Below are positions 30,176-41,147 of a DNA stretch of 64,000 bases, one piece after another. The translations under genes were made by a program, and so were the position numbers. Numbering within the stretch: position 1 is the stretch's first letter; every line of letters begins with the position of its first letter. This DNA is from Isoetes taiwanensis (taxonomy: Eukaryota > Streptophyta > Lycopodiopsida > Isoetales > Isoetaceae). The DNA lies in NCBI GenBank assembly GCA_021234155.1, contig JAJEKV010000050.1, forward strand, positions 9,083,109 through 9,147,108, written 5' to 3'. The notes under the pieces were generated by a model that was given only the letters and a program-made list of their open reading frames with translations, did no database searches and was not told where the DNA came from.

Positions 30176-31810
30176 ATGGAATTCCTTGAGGAGTATGATT
30201 TTGATATCATATATAAGCCTGGTAAGCTTAATGTGGTAGCAGATGCCCTTTCCAGGAGACCATTTCAGACAAGGACGCATTGTAATGCGATTTCCACTCT
30301 TTCGAGTGAGTTTGGCAAGAAGATTGAGGAGACCTTGCCAACAGATGTAGACTTCAAGGAGGTATGGGAAAGTCTTTCTAGGGAAGCCAGAACAGATAAG
30401 GAGCGGGAAGCCTTCAAGCATTATAAGAAGGAAGGCAACCTGTTGTATCACAAGCATAAGTTGTGTGTACCCGAGTCTTCAGGGGTAAGGAAGTTAATTC
30501 TTCACGACACACATAACAGCCCAATAGCAGGGCATGCTGGCTTCATGAAGACCTATTTCAAGATTCGAAGTAGCTACTTTTGGCCAGGAATGAAGAGGCA
30601 GATAGCTGCATATATTCGGGATTGCCAGCTATGTCAGCAGACCAAGGCGGAGCAACTTCGGATTCCGGGTGCTTTAGAGCCATTGGGGGTGCCAAATGCA
30701 AAGTGGGAGGTCATAAGCATGGATTTCATCACAGGTCTCCCAAGAACCCTTCGAGGCAAGGATGCATTGATGGTTGTCGTAGATAAGTTATCTAAGATGG
30801 CACATTTTGTGCCTTGCAAGACTACTGACACCGCATTAGACACTGCCAAGTTATTTGTAAGGGAGATTTTCAGACTCCATGGCATGCCTCGGGAGATAAT
30901 ATCTGATAGAGATTCTAAGTTTATGAGTGCCTTTTGGCAAGATCTCTTTAGCACCATTCAGACGAAGCTCTCCATGAGCACGGCATATCATCCCCAAACA
31001 GATGGCCAGACGGAAAGGACGAATCGGATCATTGAAGACATGCTTCGGAGCTATGTGTGGAATAAGCAATCCAAGTGGGATGAGTACATTCACTTGGTGG
31101 AATTCGCCTACAACAGTGCCAAGCAGGAGTCATCTCAGATGTCTCCTTTTATGGTGAATTACGGGTACCAGTGCTTAACCCCGGATACCTGGCACAACCC
31201 TGTGTCCAAGGTAGAAGTGTCCCAGCAGATGTTAGGGGATATGCAGCAGCTAGTAGAGGAAGTAAGGGGTTATTTATTGGCAGCAAGAAGTCGGCAGAAG
31301 AGTGTAGCCGACAAGCACAGGACCGTAAGGGAGTTTAAGGTGGGCGATACTGTTTGGCTGAAGATCAAGGTGAAGCAAGCCAAGCTGCGGATTGGGAGCT
31401 GCAAGAAGCTTGCCCCCAGGTGGGCTGGGCCGTTCAAGATTTTGGAGAGAGTGGGCTCTCAAGCCTACAAGTTGGATCTGCCAGCCCATCTTAAGGTCCA
31501 CAAGGTCTTCCACGTAAGTTTATTAAAAAGGCACAATCCTAACCCTGAGGAGGTTTTGGATACTCCAACTTTGTTGGAAATGACGGAGGAGCAAGTAGAA
31601 ATAGTGCCTGAATTGCTTCTTGATAAGTCATTCAAGAAGACAAGGAGGTCTCAATTCCTCCAATATTTGGTTAAGTGGAAGCACTTACCCGTGGAAGACG
31701 CGACATGGGTATTGAAGCAAGATTTGGAGAAGCAATACCCAGAATTTATGAAGGAGTTTGATGGGCGAGTCGTCTCCGACTTAGTCGACCCCGACTTGCC
31801 AGGTGGTTAG
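30176..31810 (+). CDS. Chromovirus RNase H end, integrase and chromodomain
   Basis: 544 residues. RNase H tail: [10 protein letters not shown] (residues about 20-28). The integrase zinc domain has H-D-T-H-N through CQLCQQTK. The catalytic core has [26 protein letters not shown] and NRIIEDML, giving a D,D,E triad. The GPF/Y module is [20 protein letters not shown] followed by [12 protein letters not shown]. At the C-terminus (about 490-535) [19 protein letters not shown] is a chromodomain with Tyr and Trp positions typical of the aromatic cage that binds methylated H3 lysines. It would direct integration to marked chromatin. This frame is intact. Confidence 0.94.
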   Translation: MEFLEEYDFDIIYKPGKLNVVADALSRRPFQTRTHCNAISTLSSEFGKKIEETLPTDVDFKEVWESLSREARTDKEREAFKHYKKEGNLLYHKHKLCVPESSGVRKLILHDTHNSPIAGHAGFMKTYFKIRSSYFWPGMKRQIAAYIRDCQLCQQTKAEQLRIPGALEPLGVPNAKWEVISMDFITGLPRTLRGKDALMVVVDKLSKMAHFVPCKTTDTALDTAKLFVREIFRLHGMPREIISDRDSKFMSAFWQDLFSTIQTKLSMSTAYHPQTDGQTERTNRIIEDMLRSYVWNKQSKWDEYIHLVEFAYNSAKQESSQMSPFMVNYGYQCLTPDTWHNPVSKVEVSQQMLGDMQQLVEEVRGYLLAARSRQKSVADKHRTVREFKVGDTVWLKIKVKQAKLRIGSCKKLAPRWAGPFKILERVGSQAYKLDLPAHLKVHKVFHVSLLKRHNPNPEEVLDTPTLLEMTEEQVEIVPELLLDKSFKKTRRSQFLQYLVKWKHLPVEDATWVLKQDLEKQYPEFMKEFDGRVVSDLVDPDLPGG

Positions 31811-32658
31811 CTAGTATGTTGTTAGTTAGCCTTAAGCCTGGCGCATGCATTCTAGTTAGTAGGGTGCATGTGCCAGAACCTTGGATCGTGTGGGCGATGA
31901 TGGGATACGCCTTTAGGGCATTCTCTAGGCCACACGCACCAAGAGGTGCGCATGACCATTAGGGTCATGTGAGTGAGGATAAGGCATGGTGGGCGATGAT
32001 GGGACATCGGTCGGATGATCTCTATGCCACGATGCGGGGTACGCACACCTGACCGTAGGAGGGTCATGGTGAAGGTTAAGTGATCATGCGCGATGATGGG
32101 ATCGTGAGACGTTCCTAATTTTGAAACCCTCGGGGCATGATGTGTTGGGGTGTACTCGATCAGGGGATCGCGTGTACAAGGTAGCACTTCGATCATGGGC
32201 AATGATGGGAGCATCTTAAATGATCCCTAAGCTCAAACCGAAAGGGCCATGATCTTGGGCAAGGTATTAGGACAACCTTGAGCGGTGGTTCGCTCAAGGA
32301 GGTAAGGGGTGGTCCCCTAAAACCACAAATTATTAACTAAACTAACGTAATGTGCTCCTTTTTGCAGGCAAGTAGAAGGGGGACCTCATCGAGGAGCGCA
32401 TTACGAGAAGATAGGGGGAGCCATAAATTAGATTATGAACCCTAATAACTCTTATAATAGTAGTTTGAATTATTATAAGTATTAACGTTGTTAAGGCTAT
32501 ATAATTTTGTATAAGTACAAATATAGCCTAAATTTTGACCTTTTAACTAATAAAACTTCGATTGCTAAACTAAATTAAAGGTTATGACATGTTTTGTTTT
32601 GCAGGGCATAAGGTAGGATCGTCACCTTAGCGCAATCTTTGAGGACAAAGATTGTCCT
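31811..32658 (+). other. Chromovirus 3' UTR with diverged tandem repeats of about 100 bp
   Basis: The motif GCGATGATGGGA (once GCAATGATGGGA) recurs near 31893, 31993, 32090 and 32199 within imperfect units. Other shared stretches include the AGGGTCATG type. No ORF is supported. Confidence 0.75.
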
Positions 32659-32669
32659 AAGGGGGAGAA
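32659..32669 (+). other. Polypurine tract
   Basis: AAGGGGGAGAA immediately precedes the 3' LTR. It serves as primer for plus-strand DNA synthesis. Confidence 0.93.
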
Positions 32670-34330
32670 TGTGACGGTCCGGGAAATATCGTCATAAATA
32701 ATTATATTCCTGGATAAAATCACTATACAAGTCTATCATTCATAGCCTTGTATACCATAGGTTGTGGCACTAGGGGGCATGGCCAAGTTATTTTCATAAC
32801 TTAGCCAACCATAGGTTAAGCCATTATCCACGTGGCCTTAACCTATTGGGGCACCGCCACCGCAGGACTCACCCCATTGGTGCCCGCGTGGCATCCTAGG
32901 TGGACCTAGCTTATATAGGCCTAAACCCTAACCCTAGGCCTCTTTCCAGCCCTAGCACCCGTGAGAGACTCACCTACCGCCCGAAACCCCGTTTTGAACA
33001 TGGCTTTGTTGTGGCATAGGCTGGCAGCGACCTGGCGAGGGTAGACGCGTTCTTGGAGTAGGGCAAAGCAGGCTTGTGAGTCGAAGACCATGGAGGCGCA
33101 CGGATCTGGAGGGAGAGCATCAGGAGCAGGTATGTAGACTAGGAGTCGTGGTAGCTTATCTGGAATTAGCATTCCAGATATGCTGGTATCTTGTATCTAG
33201 AGTAGAGCCATCCTAGAACCCGTATTCAACATCTTGAACCCTAATCAATGAACCCTAACTATTAGTTAGATTTGTATGATTAGGTTAAGATGTTCTTCTT
33301 ATGATTATTCTCATGATGTGATGATTATGTGATGTTAGTTGATCATGTTTGCTCCTCTTGTATTGGGAAGGGGGTAGAGACCTAGGGCCATATGTAGTAT
33401 GTTCCTAGAGTAGATCCCTTTAGTTCCTATTAGTTGCGGCTTTGTGCATAGGAGCCCACCGGGGCTATTGAGGCTATGATAGGACTCAGCACCAGATAAC
33501 GGGGCTAGAGGGAAAGTGGAGGGAGGATCCCTGCCGAGTGGGGGCTTCGGGGGATCCCATAGTGGGCTAGGCTTATGGTCGGTCACTTCGTGTGGGCCGA
33601 GCATGGGTCCGACACCTCCTGGGGCAATGGTGTTGCCTCGCCTCCTCGAGAGCTGCAAGTGTCGGCTTTGGCTCGTTTTGGGGGTTCATCGGGTGCGAAT
33701 GGGTGTGTCGTCCGATTCTCTAGCCGCCCACGGCACCTCTAGACCCACAGGAAGGGGAGATGCAACTCTTCACGCCTCAGCCGGACCAGGGAGATGCAAC
33801 ACGGAGCAGTCTCGATGGGTGATGCCATGGGATTGCGTATCAGGAAGGCTAGAGTCTGTCGAGGCCCTGATCTAGCCCATCCGCAAAGTATGCACGGGGA
33901 GGGGCGGATGGAGTGGTCAACCCTAGCCATTGTTCTATGCCAGCCCCCGCCATTGCCATGACTCGGTGCCGCTCTATCTTGAGGCCTAGCCGGTCGGTCA
34001 TCCTCCCACACGAAGTCCGAGGCGGGTAGGAGCTCTCATGTTTCCGCGGTTTGTGCTTATCATCTTTTGTATTGGTATATGTGTGACGACTACCCTTCGA
34101 GGTAGTATTAGTATATGTTTGATGCTAGTTTCGGCGTGTTATCGCCTCATTGTTATAGGAGCCCATAGGGAAGGGTAGCAAAGACACACCTTCAGATTCC
34201 CTTCCCGCACTAGGGGTCACCTCGGAGTGAGTGAGGGGTAGGCGAAGGGCCCATCGCGGTTGCTGAGCGGATGGGGATTTCTGCACGAGTGTCTGGCGGC
34301 CGCTACCGACGTTTAGCGGGGAGCGTCACA
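32670..34330 (+). repeat. 3' LTR of the chromovirus
   Basis: 1,661 bp matching 21107-22741, with TG...CA ends and telo-box units at about 32921-32936. Dozens of one- to three-base indels and substitutions separate it from the 5' LTR, concentrated in GC-rich parts, while AT-rich parts (for example 33120-33350) are almost identical. Confidence 0.95.
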
Positions 34331-34495
34331 AGCAAGGCCACATGATGCAAAGTATCTATAAGATACCATGAAACAAATCCAAACATGAGAAGAGTAGGAC
34401 AGAAGATACGTAAAACAGATCTAGAATGCGAGCAAGATGAGCGATAGAACAATATCGGAACAATGGTATTAAGAACATGACCTGAAATATGTTTT
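34331..34495. repeat. Segmental duplication, copy 2 (right part)
   Basis: Continues copy 2 after the chromovirus and matches 751-913. It begins with the second AGCAA target duplication. Confidence 0.88.
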
Positions 34496-35052
34496 GAATC
34501 ATTTTAGAAAACTTGATATGTGGAAGAAATTAGGGCAGCTCCATCCTTTCTGGGACATGCCAAACACGACTGCAGAAACCCTAACTGTTGATACAGAACT
34601 TCAAATAAACTTAACATGCTGACTCAGCAGTAGACCAATAATGTTTGTTGACATTTTGTCAATACCAACAATTTCTTTCGCATATAGTGTCCAGGATCGA
34701 TTGCTTGAGCTGCTCTACCCGACAGCTCTCAATTTCTTTAGCCTTCAACGAGGCTTTGATACCCAAGGCGTCAAAATTGGTTTTTCAAAATCCGTATACA
34801 GGGGAGTTTTTTGCCACCCCTTGAACGCAGATGGCATACCCCCCATACATGAGTGAATCACCCTTAGAAACTAAAAATATACAAAAATTTGTATTCATAA
34901 GAGTTAATCCAAATAGCCTGGATTGTGGCTTTACATAATGAGTGAAGAGATGCGCATCTCTTCATAAATGGACACATTCCACATCATCATGTCCCTTGGA
35001 ATGGATTGACGATGGGTCCAAGCACAATATGATTTGTGTTTGTTTAGGGAGA
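34496..35052. other. Sequence without a recognised gene; 34711-35050 is duplicated
   Basis: 34711-35050 recurs at 36771-37107 with few changes, in both places upstream (plus-strand sense) of a copy of the unidentified domain. Short ORFs (34641-34856) are not supported. Confidence 0.7.
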
Positions 35053-35640
35053 TTAAACATGTCTCGATCCGAATATTGCTCGTCTTAGACGCTCTGTCGA
35101 CGGCGAGATGATCGGAGGGGTTTCTTGGCTAACAACAGTGATACCCTCAAAATTGTTGTCCTTGACAAGTGTTGCTATCTCAGCCATTGATGTTAAACCT
35201 TGGAAGATAAAACGCTTGGAAAGTGGAACATCTGCTAGCAAATATCGACCGGAAGGAATCCAAAATTGATTGAATAAGGAATCCCTCGCCTGTCCAATTG
35301 ATTCTATTGAAAGCTCTAATGATAGAGCAATCCAAAAACCAGGCAGCGTTTCTCGGAGCTGCTTCAGGATGTGAACAACGTTTTCAATTTTATAGTTGGA
35401 CATAAGAAAAACGCCATTGAAGATTGGGTATACCTTAAGAAAATCCAGTAAATATTCAGTTTTTGACGCCATTTGTTGCATTGCAGCTGTTTCATCTGAT
35501 GGCATATATAAGCCAAGCATAAGATTCAACTTTTGTCCTTCATCTAATAGCCGTTTAAATGGTGAAAGTACTTTCTCTGCTTCTTTGTAAACCCAATCTC
35601 TTCCAGGGTTACCAAGTTCACCACTGTCAAGTCATAATGC
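35053..35640 (-). pseudogene. Unidentified alpha/beta domain, copy 2
   Basis: The minus-strand frame 35529-35053 reads LGLYMPSDETAAMQQMAS, FNGVFLMSNYKIENVVHI, RETLPGFWIALSLELSIE, FIFQGLTSMAEIATLV and then a tail (RLRRAIFGSRHV). The upstream part (DWVYKEAEKVLS) is in a shifted frame up to 35640. The start is cut off by the copia element at 35690. Sequence to copy 1 (18670) is close. Function is unknown. Confidence 0.55.
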
Positions 35641-35689
35641 AAAAGGAAGTAGTAAGAAATGTTGTAGTAGGAAGTACTAGCCATTGCAC

Positions 35690-36770
35690 TAGGTATGAAA
35701 ATCTGTAGTAAGATGTGCCCAAAAAATGTGGATGAACGAAGAGAAATGGAAAAGGTGCCATATCGTGCGTTGATAGGCACACTTTTGCATATTGCAAATA
35801 GTACAAGGCCGGATATCTCCTATGCAGTTAACCTGCTCAGTCGATTTTGCAATAATCCAGGAAAAGAACATTGGATAGCAGCGAAAAGGGTGCTAAGATA
35901 TTTGAAGGGCACTTTGCATCATGGTATTTGCTTTACCAAAAGTATAGAGAAGAATTTAATAGGATATGCTGATGCGGACTGGGGAGGAGATTTGGATGAC
36001 AGAAAATCAACCTCGGGTTTTGTGTGCAAGCTAGGTGATGCTGCTATATCTTGGGGTTGTAAAAAACAGGAATGTGTAGCCAAATCCAAATACCAAGGTA
36101 ATATGTGGCATATCACATGACCTACGAGATAATTTGGCTACGTAGAATGCTGAAGGAGTTGGGATGTCAGCTGACGAGCGCTACCATTCTATATTGTGAT
36201 AATAAAAGTGGCGTGGCAATGACCAAGAATCCGGTCCATCATTCTCAGAGTAAGCACATTGAGATACACCATCATTTCATACGAGATGAGGTAGAAAAAG
36301 GAGAAATAAATGTGGCATATATTCCCACAAAATTGCAGCAGGCTGATATGTTTACAAAAGTCCTTTCTGGACCCAAGCTATTGAGTGCCAAAAATCAAGT
36401 GGGAGTCGTGGATTGTAAAGGCTAAGGGGGAGTGTTGAAAATACGTGGCATGTAGCCTTTACAAAAATACGTAGCATGCTGAAAATAGAAGAAAAGGAAA
36501 CACGCTTCTTGAAAGCGTGTAACAGAGGCATATAAAAAGGGGAACATCCGAAAGGAAAGGCGGCTTCTGGGCTCGCTGGTTGAGATTGTATCAGAGCAGG
36601 GGGAAGTAGCGAGAGAGATTGCAGAAGCGGATACAGCACTGAAGACTTGCAGACGGAGGATCAGTCAGGGAAGATTTGAGCTGACGGAAGAAGGCGCCAT
36701 TCCTGGCAGAGCTTGGGCTATCGGAGGTTGCGCAGCAGCAAGACGGGAGAGATTCCGGCGTGATCTAACA
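35690..36770 (+). mobile_element. Ty1/copia element, 3' end with LTR
   Basis: A 5'-truncated copia element. The end of RT and RNase H is at 35695-36425, followed by a purine tract (AAGGGGGAG, 36424-36432) and a 338-bp LTR, 36433-36770 (TGTTGAAA...TCTAACA). Directly after the LTR starts a repeat (36771) whose other copy starts at 34711. Confidence 0.85.
35695..36425 (+). pseudogene. Copia RT end and RNase H, one frameshift
   Basis: 35695-36120 has MEKVPYRALIGTLLHIAN, RPDISYAVNLLSRFCNNP, LRYLKGT and YADADWGGDLDDRKSTSG. The frame then shifts at about 36110, and 36105-36425 continues with EIIWLRRMLKELG, LYCDNKSGVAM, HHSQSKHIEIHHHFIRDE and QQADMFTKVL. This is the canonical copia RNase H order. 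The DWGGD acidic site is present. Confidence 0.92.
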
Positions 36771-37131
36771 GAGCTGCTCTACCCGACAGCTCTCAATTTC
36801 TTTAGCCTTGAACGAGGCTTTGATACCCAAGGCGTCAAAATTGGTTTTTCAAAATCCGTATACAGGGGAGTTTTTTGCCACCCCTTGAACGCAGATGGCA
36901 TACCCCCCATACATGAGTGAATCCCCCTTAGAAACTAAAAATATACAAAAAATTGTATTCATGAGAGTTAATCCAAATAGCCTGGATTGTGGCTTTACAT
37001 AATGAGTGAAGAGATGCCAATTGCATCTCTTCATAAATGGACACATTCCACATCATCATTTCCAAGATAAATGGACACATTCCACATCATCATGTCCCTT
37101 GGAATGGATTGACAAGTCTTTGGCTAACAGT
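36771..37131. repeat. Second copy of the 34711-35050 segment
   Basis: Nearly identical to 34711-35050. With the following domain copy (37600-38130) it forms a second unit parallel to 34711-35640. The last bases precede the MITE target duplication. Confidence 0.85.
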
Positions 37132-37140
37132 GATACGTGA

Positions 37141-37581
37141 GGAACGCCGTATATCTCAAGCGGGATGTGGTTAATGTGGCCGCCTGTATCAGCCATGAAG
37201 AACAGCGCGGTTTGAAGCCCAAAAACCAACTGTTTTGGGCGTTTTTTGGTGTTTTTTGGTCGATCCGGCTCCATTTTGCTTCAAATCTCTTCCTCTCTTC
37301 ACTGATCTAGCATAAAAGAGGTAGATGAAGCGATTGGCATGGTTTTTAGATCGAATCAAACTGCCCATAGAGCAGAAAGAACCAGTCGATTGAAATTTTT
37401 GCCCCCGCCGCGCAGTTTGAAGCCTGGTTTTTTGGCCACATTAACCACTTTTTTGGCCACATTAACCACCTGGCTGATATCGGATGGCCACATTAACCAG
37501 TGGTTAATGTGGCATGGCCACATTAACCCAAAATTTTTTGGTCACATTAACCCACATCCCGCTTGAGATATACGGAGTTCC
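37141..37581. mobile_element. MULE-type MITE, 441 bp, with 9-bp target duplication
   Basis: Terminal inverted repeats of about 40 bp: the left begins GGAACGCCGTATATCTCAAG, and the right, complemented, begins GGAACTCCGTATATCTCAAG. Both continue with GCGGGATGTGG and TTAATGTG. The flanks carry GATACGTGA at 37132-37140 and 37582-37590. A 9-bp duplication is the signature of Mutator-like transposases. The right-hand 160 bp holds about six copies of GGCCACATTAACC or close variants, which look like subterminal transposase-binding sites. No transposase is encoded. Confidence 0.92.
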
Positions 37582-37599
37582 GATACGTGATACGATTGA

Positions 37600-38130
37600 C
37601 AAGTCTTTGGCTAACAGTGATAGCATAGTGATACCCTTAAAATTGTTGTCCTTGACAAGTGTTGCTATCTCAGCCATTGATGTTAAACCTTGGAAGATAA
37701 AAACCTTGGAACGTGGAACATCCGCTTTCAAATATACACGGGAAGGAATCCAAAATTGATCGAATAAATCCCTCGCCTCCAATTGATTCTATTGAAAGCT
37801 CTAATAATGATAGAGCAATCTAAAAAACCAGGCAGCGTTTTTTGAGCTGCCGGGGATGCGAACAACGTTTTCAATTTTATATTTGGACATAAGAAAAACG
37901 CCATTGAAGATTGGGTATACCTTAAGAAAATCCAAAGAAATATTCAGTTTTTGGCGCCATTTGTTGCATTGCGGTTTGTTTCATCGATGGCATATATAAG
38001 CCAAGCATAAGATTCAACTTTTGTCCTTCATCTAGTAGCCGTTTAAATGGTGAAAGTACTTTCTCTGCTTCTTTGTAAACCCAATCTCTTCGTGGTTACC
38101 AAGTTCACCCTTGTCAAGGCATAATGCAAA
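37600..38130 (-). pseudogene. Unidentified alpha/beta domain, copy 3 (downstream of kinase)
   Basis: Same domain as 18670-19257 and 35053-35640, read on the minus strand with several indels (37504-37782 gives FDQFWIPSRVYLKADVPR and FIFQGLTSMAEIATLV). It lies directly downstream of the kinase remnant 38160-39300 on the same strand, so the intact gene family may combine an N-terminal kinase with this C-terminal domain. Confidence 0.5.
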
Positions 38131-38159
38131 AGGAAGTACGTCAACTCTGGTAATATCAT

Positions 38160-39300
38160 CAAAACGAAGAATTTTTGCCACAGGCGAGCAGGAGAATACG
38201 AAGCCTCATACCGAGGCATGACAGAGCACCTTTGCATTTGTTCAATCTACTTAGGGAGTCCAATTGGGATTTTAACTTTCTTTGTTTCATCAATTGAAAT
38301 CGCATCTCACTTTCCTCAACCAAAAGCTTTTCCTTGATAATCCACAATTCCTCGTGATATGTCGCAAATGTGGGTCGATCATTAGCATCGTCCTCCCAAC
38401 AATCGAGTAACATATCCTTTTTAGTCCGCCTGGAACGTCCTTTTCCACGGTTTCTTTTTCAGTCCATCTTGTACGCTTCATTTTCATTTTGTCAAATGAC
38501 CTTATGTGGTCCAAACGTTCTCCAAGAAGGATTTGAGAGCACACCATGGCAAAACTATATACATCTATTTTCATGTTGTAGTTGCTCAATCCTTTTAACA
38601 CTTCCGAGCCATGTATAGAAGTGTGCCTGTCATCTTGGTATTTGAACACGTGGCAAAGTCCGATTTTGAAATACCAAAGTCACTTAGCTTTATAAGGAGA
38701 CTATCATCATCTGTTTTCTTTACTAAGATATTAGAAGGCTTCATATCTCTATAAATCACTTTGCTATCATGTAGATGCTTCATGCCTTTTGCAATTTGCA
38801 ATATGATATCGACTGACTTTAGAAGAGGTATTATTTTGCTTTTTTATAAAGACTCCCAAATCTGTGCTCATGAGCTCTAAAACAAGGCATTTTTTTGTAG
38901 TTGTTGTGATCCCAAGATCATCATGGCCTAAAGTATCCTTCTTCTCACATTGGCCTAGTAATTGCACAATGTGAGATGAATCGATGGCCATCATTTTCCT
39001 GAATACTTGACTTCATTTTCAAAAGCCTGCTTGTCTTCGCTGTCGACTCTTTCACGACCACAGGAATTTCACACCAAGATGCTTTTTCGACTTCTCCAAA
39101 GCTTCCTTTTCCCAATTTCTGACCAAAGGATAGATCCTTACAATCAATGCAACAAATTCTCGCTTCTATCCTTGGGATTAAACTATTAAGAACAAATTCT
39201 CCGGAGAGATTCTTAAATCTATGGAACGATTTTAAGCTCTTTAGCAATGCAAGCTTGTCTTGCTCCCAAGCCCATCTAAGGGTTGTTTGCAAAGCTCATG
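38160..39300 (-). pseudogene. Degenerate protein kinase
   Basis: Minus strand, in four overlapping frames. 39292-38945 has FGQKLGKGSFGEVEKA (glycine loop) and IPVVVKES (catalytic Lys). 38994-38767 has SSHIVQLLGQCEKKD. 38801-38595 has MQIAKGMKHLHDSKVIYRD, then MKPSNIL and LIKLSDFGISK. 38649-38290 has SEVLKGLSNYNMKIDVYSFA and then SQILLGE. The HRD motif is YRD, while the catalytic Asp and DFG remain. Frameshifts break the gene at least three times. It is a Ser/Thr- or TKL-type plant kinase; the subfamily is not determined. LINE E inserted upstream at 39653. Confidence 0.82.
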
Positions 39301-40289
39301 ATCAACCTCTACCTTATATTTTATCCGATCCATCAATTACGCTTTTAACTCTAGTTTGGCCTCTTCAAAGTTGGAATTATTGCAAAGTTTAGATCTTCGG
39401 ATGTGTTGTGAGATTAAACGGTTAATCATTTGGCGGCATCTCCTTGTGTCATCAATTATTTCACGAAATTGACCAAAAGTGCCCACAATCATGAAAAACT
39501 CACTGCGAGAAGGGTTGTCACTGCGCAGAGTTGAACGATCTTCATGCCATTTTGCAATAGTTTAAGCACCTCCATTCCTCATTGTCGCTCAGTGTAGACC
39601 GAAGTCTTTGGTCGCAAAGGGCCGATCCATTGCTCAACATACTGGGCCACTGAATAATAATAATAATAATTGTATTGATCTTGCCCTTTGGACCTTGAAG
39701 GTCACGAGGCAGCAATTTACAGTGTCTGATCATAGACTTAACAGAAAAGAACGATGTGAGTCTATATCCTTGATGTATCTACCAAGGTTATAAGGCTCCA
39801 TCTCAAGTATCCCATGTAAATGTACAAGATTTATGTTGTATCTATCTACGATATGTGAGTATTCGGGACATTCAAGTAAAACATGTCCTTCGTCCTCCAT
39901 GACTCCCAATGTGCAAAAGAGCGAGTCTGCTCTCTCTCGGGATCAGCCCATCTACATTTTGGACATGAGGCGATCGCGAGCTTGTCCCGTGATCGGCCAC
40001 CACATGCTTCATATGTCTCGAGATGTTTGACAACGTGTAATCGTGTTCGTGTACATCACCAATTGATTTATGTCTTCAATATACTTACGCATTCTACTCC
40101 TTTTGAGTGCCATAACCGGTTGATTGCCAATTCTTGGACCAAATCTCTGACACCTATCTCAGAATCCGGCCAGTTTTCTTGAGTTACCCCCAACTAGCAG
40201 CCCATTTCAATAAATTTTCCTTCCATTCGAGTTGAACTCAAATACGCTATTCTTGATGGCCTACATTCGGCTGCTTGACCTAACCCGGT

Positions 40290-41147
40290 TTACATAATTG
40301 ATAGTCCGGCATAATGCTTGACCTCTAAGGGAAGCATAGCTGTCTCCATAAGCATAATGGCATAAGGCGTTTGGCTTTTTACCCCTAATTCATCCGTCAA
40401 GAATAGTTTAAGGACTGATTCAACCCGCTTCCATTGCCTACTTGACAAGCAGGGCCCCCAGATCGGGCATCCATATAATATAACTGTTTGTACTAGTACC
40501 TTAAATAATGTCTTCTTCAAGGACCAGCTTGTGAGATCCGCACTCCAGCACTTAGTTAACATGGAATATAAGGCCTTCTTCCCACCTGCTATGCGTTTGT
40601 CCAAGCATACTGCCCACGAGTATCTTGATTCAAATTCTAACCCCAGGTATTTGTAATGTGCTACTGTCTCTATATGCTGATTTTTATAGGTAAAAACAGG
40701 CCGATCCACTGTCCCGACAATCATTACTTTTGTCTTTGCTAAATTAACTGTCATTAACTTCTCATTGCAAAATAGCTGAAGATTATCAAGCAGCCCCTGC
40801 AAACCTTGCTTTGTAGAGGAGATCAAAACGACATCATCAGCATAAAGCAACAGCTGGATTAAGTAGCCTCCTAACTCCATGCCATGTAGACATCTCTGCT
40901 TCATCCAACTATCCAGCTCATCAATGTATAAACCAAATAATGTCGGAGACAAGGGACAGCCTTGTCTCACTCCTATTGTGCTATGAATGTCTATGTCCAT
41001 TCTATTTGTCAATTTCACAATGACTTCTGCATATAATTCTGATACAGCAGCCCTTAAACCAAAAGGGACCCCAATGCGTTCCATCCTTTCTCCTAAATTC
41101 CTTCGAGGTACCGTGTCGAAGGCTTTCGAGAAATCTATGAAGGCCAT
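40290..41147 (-). CDS. LINE E reverse transcriptase fragment
   Basis: 285 residues: MAFIDFSKAFDTVPRRN (first catalytic Asp), GVRQGCPLSPTLFGLYID, LIQLLLYADDVVLISS (Asp pair), NLAKTKVMIVGT, HYKYLGLEFE and VILYGCPIWGPCLSSRQW. The frame breaks at 41150 from the upstream linker and at 40290 from the C-terminus. Confidence 0.9.
   Translation of the reverse strand: MAFIDFSKAFDTVPRRNLGERMERIGVPFGLRAAVSELYAEVIVKLTNRMDIDIHSTIGVRQGCPLSPTLFGLYIDELDSWMKQRCLHGMELGGYLIQLLLYADDVVLISSTKQGLQGLLDNLQLFCNEKLMTVNLAKTKVMIVGTVDRPVFTYKNQHIETVAHYKYLGLEFESRYSWAVCLDKRIAGGKKALYSMLTKCWSADLTSWSLKKTLFKVLVQTVILYGCPIWGPCLSSRQWKRVESVLKLFLTDELGVKSQTPYAIMLMETAMLPLEVKHYAGLSIM

Larger units (their letters stand above)
21107..34330 (+). 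mobile_element. Full-length chromovirus (Ty3/gypsy LTR retrotransposon), 13.2 kb
   Basis: Bounded by TGTGACGG and CGTCACA, with the 5-bp target duplication AGCAA at 21102-21106 and 34331-34335. Order: 5' LTR, primer site, a 4.2-kb leader with extra ORFs (including one starting with a histone H3-like tail), gag-protease-RT-RNase H-integrase with a C-terminal chromodomain, a repeat-bearing 3' UTR, a polypurine tract and the 3' LTR. The pol frame is broken in at least three places. The pre-insertion sequence is preserved in copy 1 of the segmental duplication, near 750-755. Confidence 0.95.

Noticed and set aside
31888-32210. CRISPR-like array in the chromovirus 3' UTR
   Set aside because: The repeats are imperfect, long-period and within a eukaryotic retrotransposon.
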